DNA of 28,893 nt from Firmicutes bacterium CAG:882 (lineage in GTDB: Bacteria; Bacillota; Clostridia; Lachnospirales; Lachnospiraceae): contig FR895367.1 of assembly GCA_000435595.1 (NCBI GenBank), forward strand, positions 4,772 through 33,664, read 5' to 3'. The notes under the pieces were generated by a model that was not told the origin of the DNA, did not search any database, and was given only the letters and a program-made list of their open reading frames with translations. A program made the translations under genes and the position numbers. This document shows positions 28,875 through 28,893 of this stretch, piece after piece (position 1 is the first letter of the stretch; the number at the start of each line of letters is the position of its first letter).

Positions 28875-28893
28875 GCGGATCTGATTTTTATGT

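Noticed and set aside
1..28893. CRISPR arrays, tRNA or rRNA genes, and transposase genes
   Set aside because: No regularly spaced repeats, no tRNA-like cloverleaf sequence, no rRNA motifs and no transposase or integrase ORF were recognised. The repeats found are dispersed elements without coding capacity.

Overview
The window looks like a piece of a Clostridia chromosome, most likely Lachnospiraceae. The signs are moderate GC, strong AGGAGG-type ribosome binding sites, a Bacillus/Clostridium-type large SRP RNA, the Firmicutes gene set tadA, ffs, dnaX, ybaB and recR, and protein families I associate with gut Lachnospiraceae. Nearly all genes lie on the minus strand. No database search was possible, so the names rest on motif recognition.

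Layout, left to right. (1) 1-3.6 kb: a truncated MATE efflux gene preceded by a 36-codon ORF and an intrinsic terminator (possible attenuation leader), two small envelope or secreted proteins, and an XRE-TPR regulator. (2) 3.7-8.75 kb: a minus-strand run of TPR/AAA-like protein, FGGY kinase (probable ribulokinase) and L-ribulose-5-phosphate 4-epimerase, closed by a good terminator. (3) 8.8-16.1 kb: a three-gene SMC complex resembling Wadjet JetABC (kleisin-like JetA, KITE-like JetB, SMC-like JetC) with no JetD nuclease in the window. It has its own sigma-A-like promoter with a palindrome over the predicted start site. A 202-bp MITE-like element with a 9-bp flanking duplication sits at the jetA stop codon. 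(4) 16.1-22.0 kb: recR, ybaB, dnaX, pfkA and a GH42 beta-galactosidase. (5) 22.0-23.6 kb: a decayed P-type cation ATPase behind an apparently intact yybP-ykoY (manganese) riboswitch, with a 210-bp MITE-like element inserted, with a 10-bp duplication, at the riboswitch promoter. A 94% identical second copy lies upstream of the TPR/AAA-like gene. (6) 23.6-28.9 kb: a plus-strand PHP phosphoesterase, the SRP RNA with promoter and terminator, then a minus-strand cluster of GNAT acetyltransferase, tadA, phosphodiester glycosidase-like protein and a membrane-anchored protein, and a divergent small XRE regulator.

The most interesting part is the JetABC-like condensin without a nuclease, set next to recombination and replication genes and followed by an unusual TPR/acidic/degenerate-AAA+ protein. 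This suggests a housekeeping or repurposed SMC machine rather than a standard plasmid-cleaving Wadjet locus. Also notable are three MITE-like insertions placed exactly at regulatory or operon junctions, an orphaned metal riboswitch, and a candidate ribosome-mediated attenuator ahead of a drug-efflux gene.
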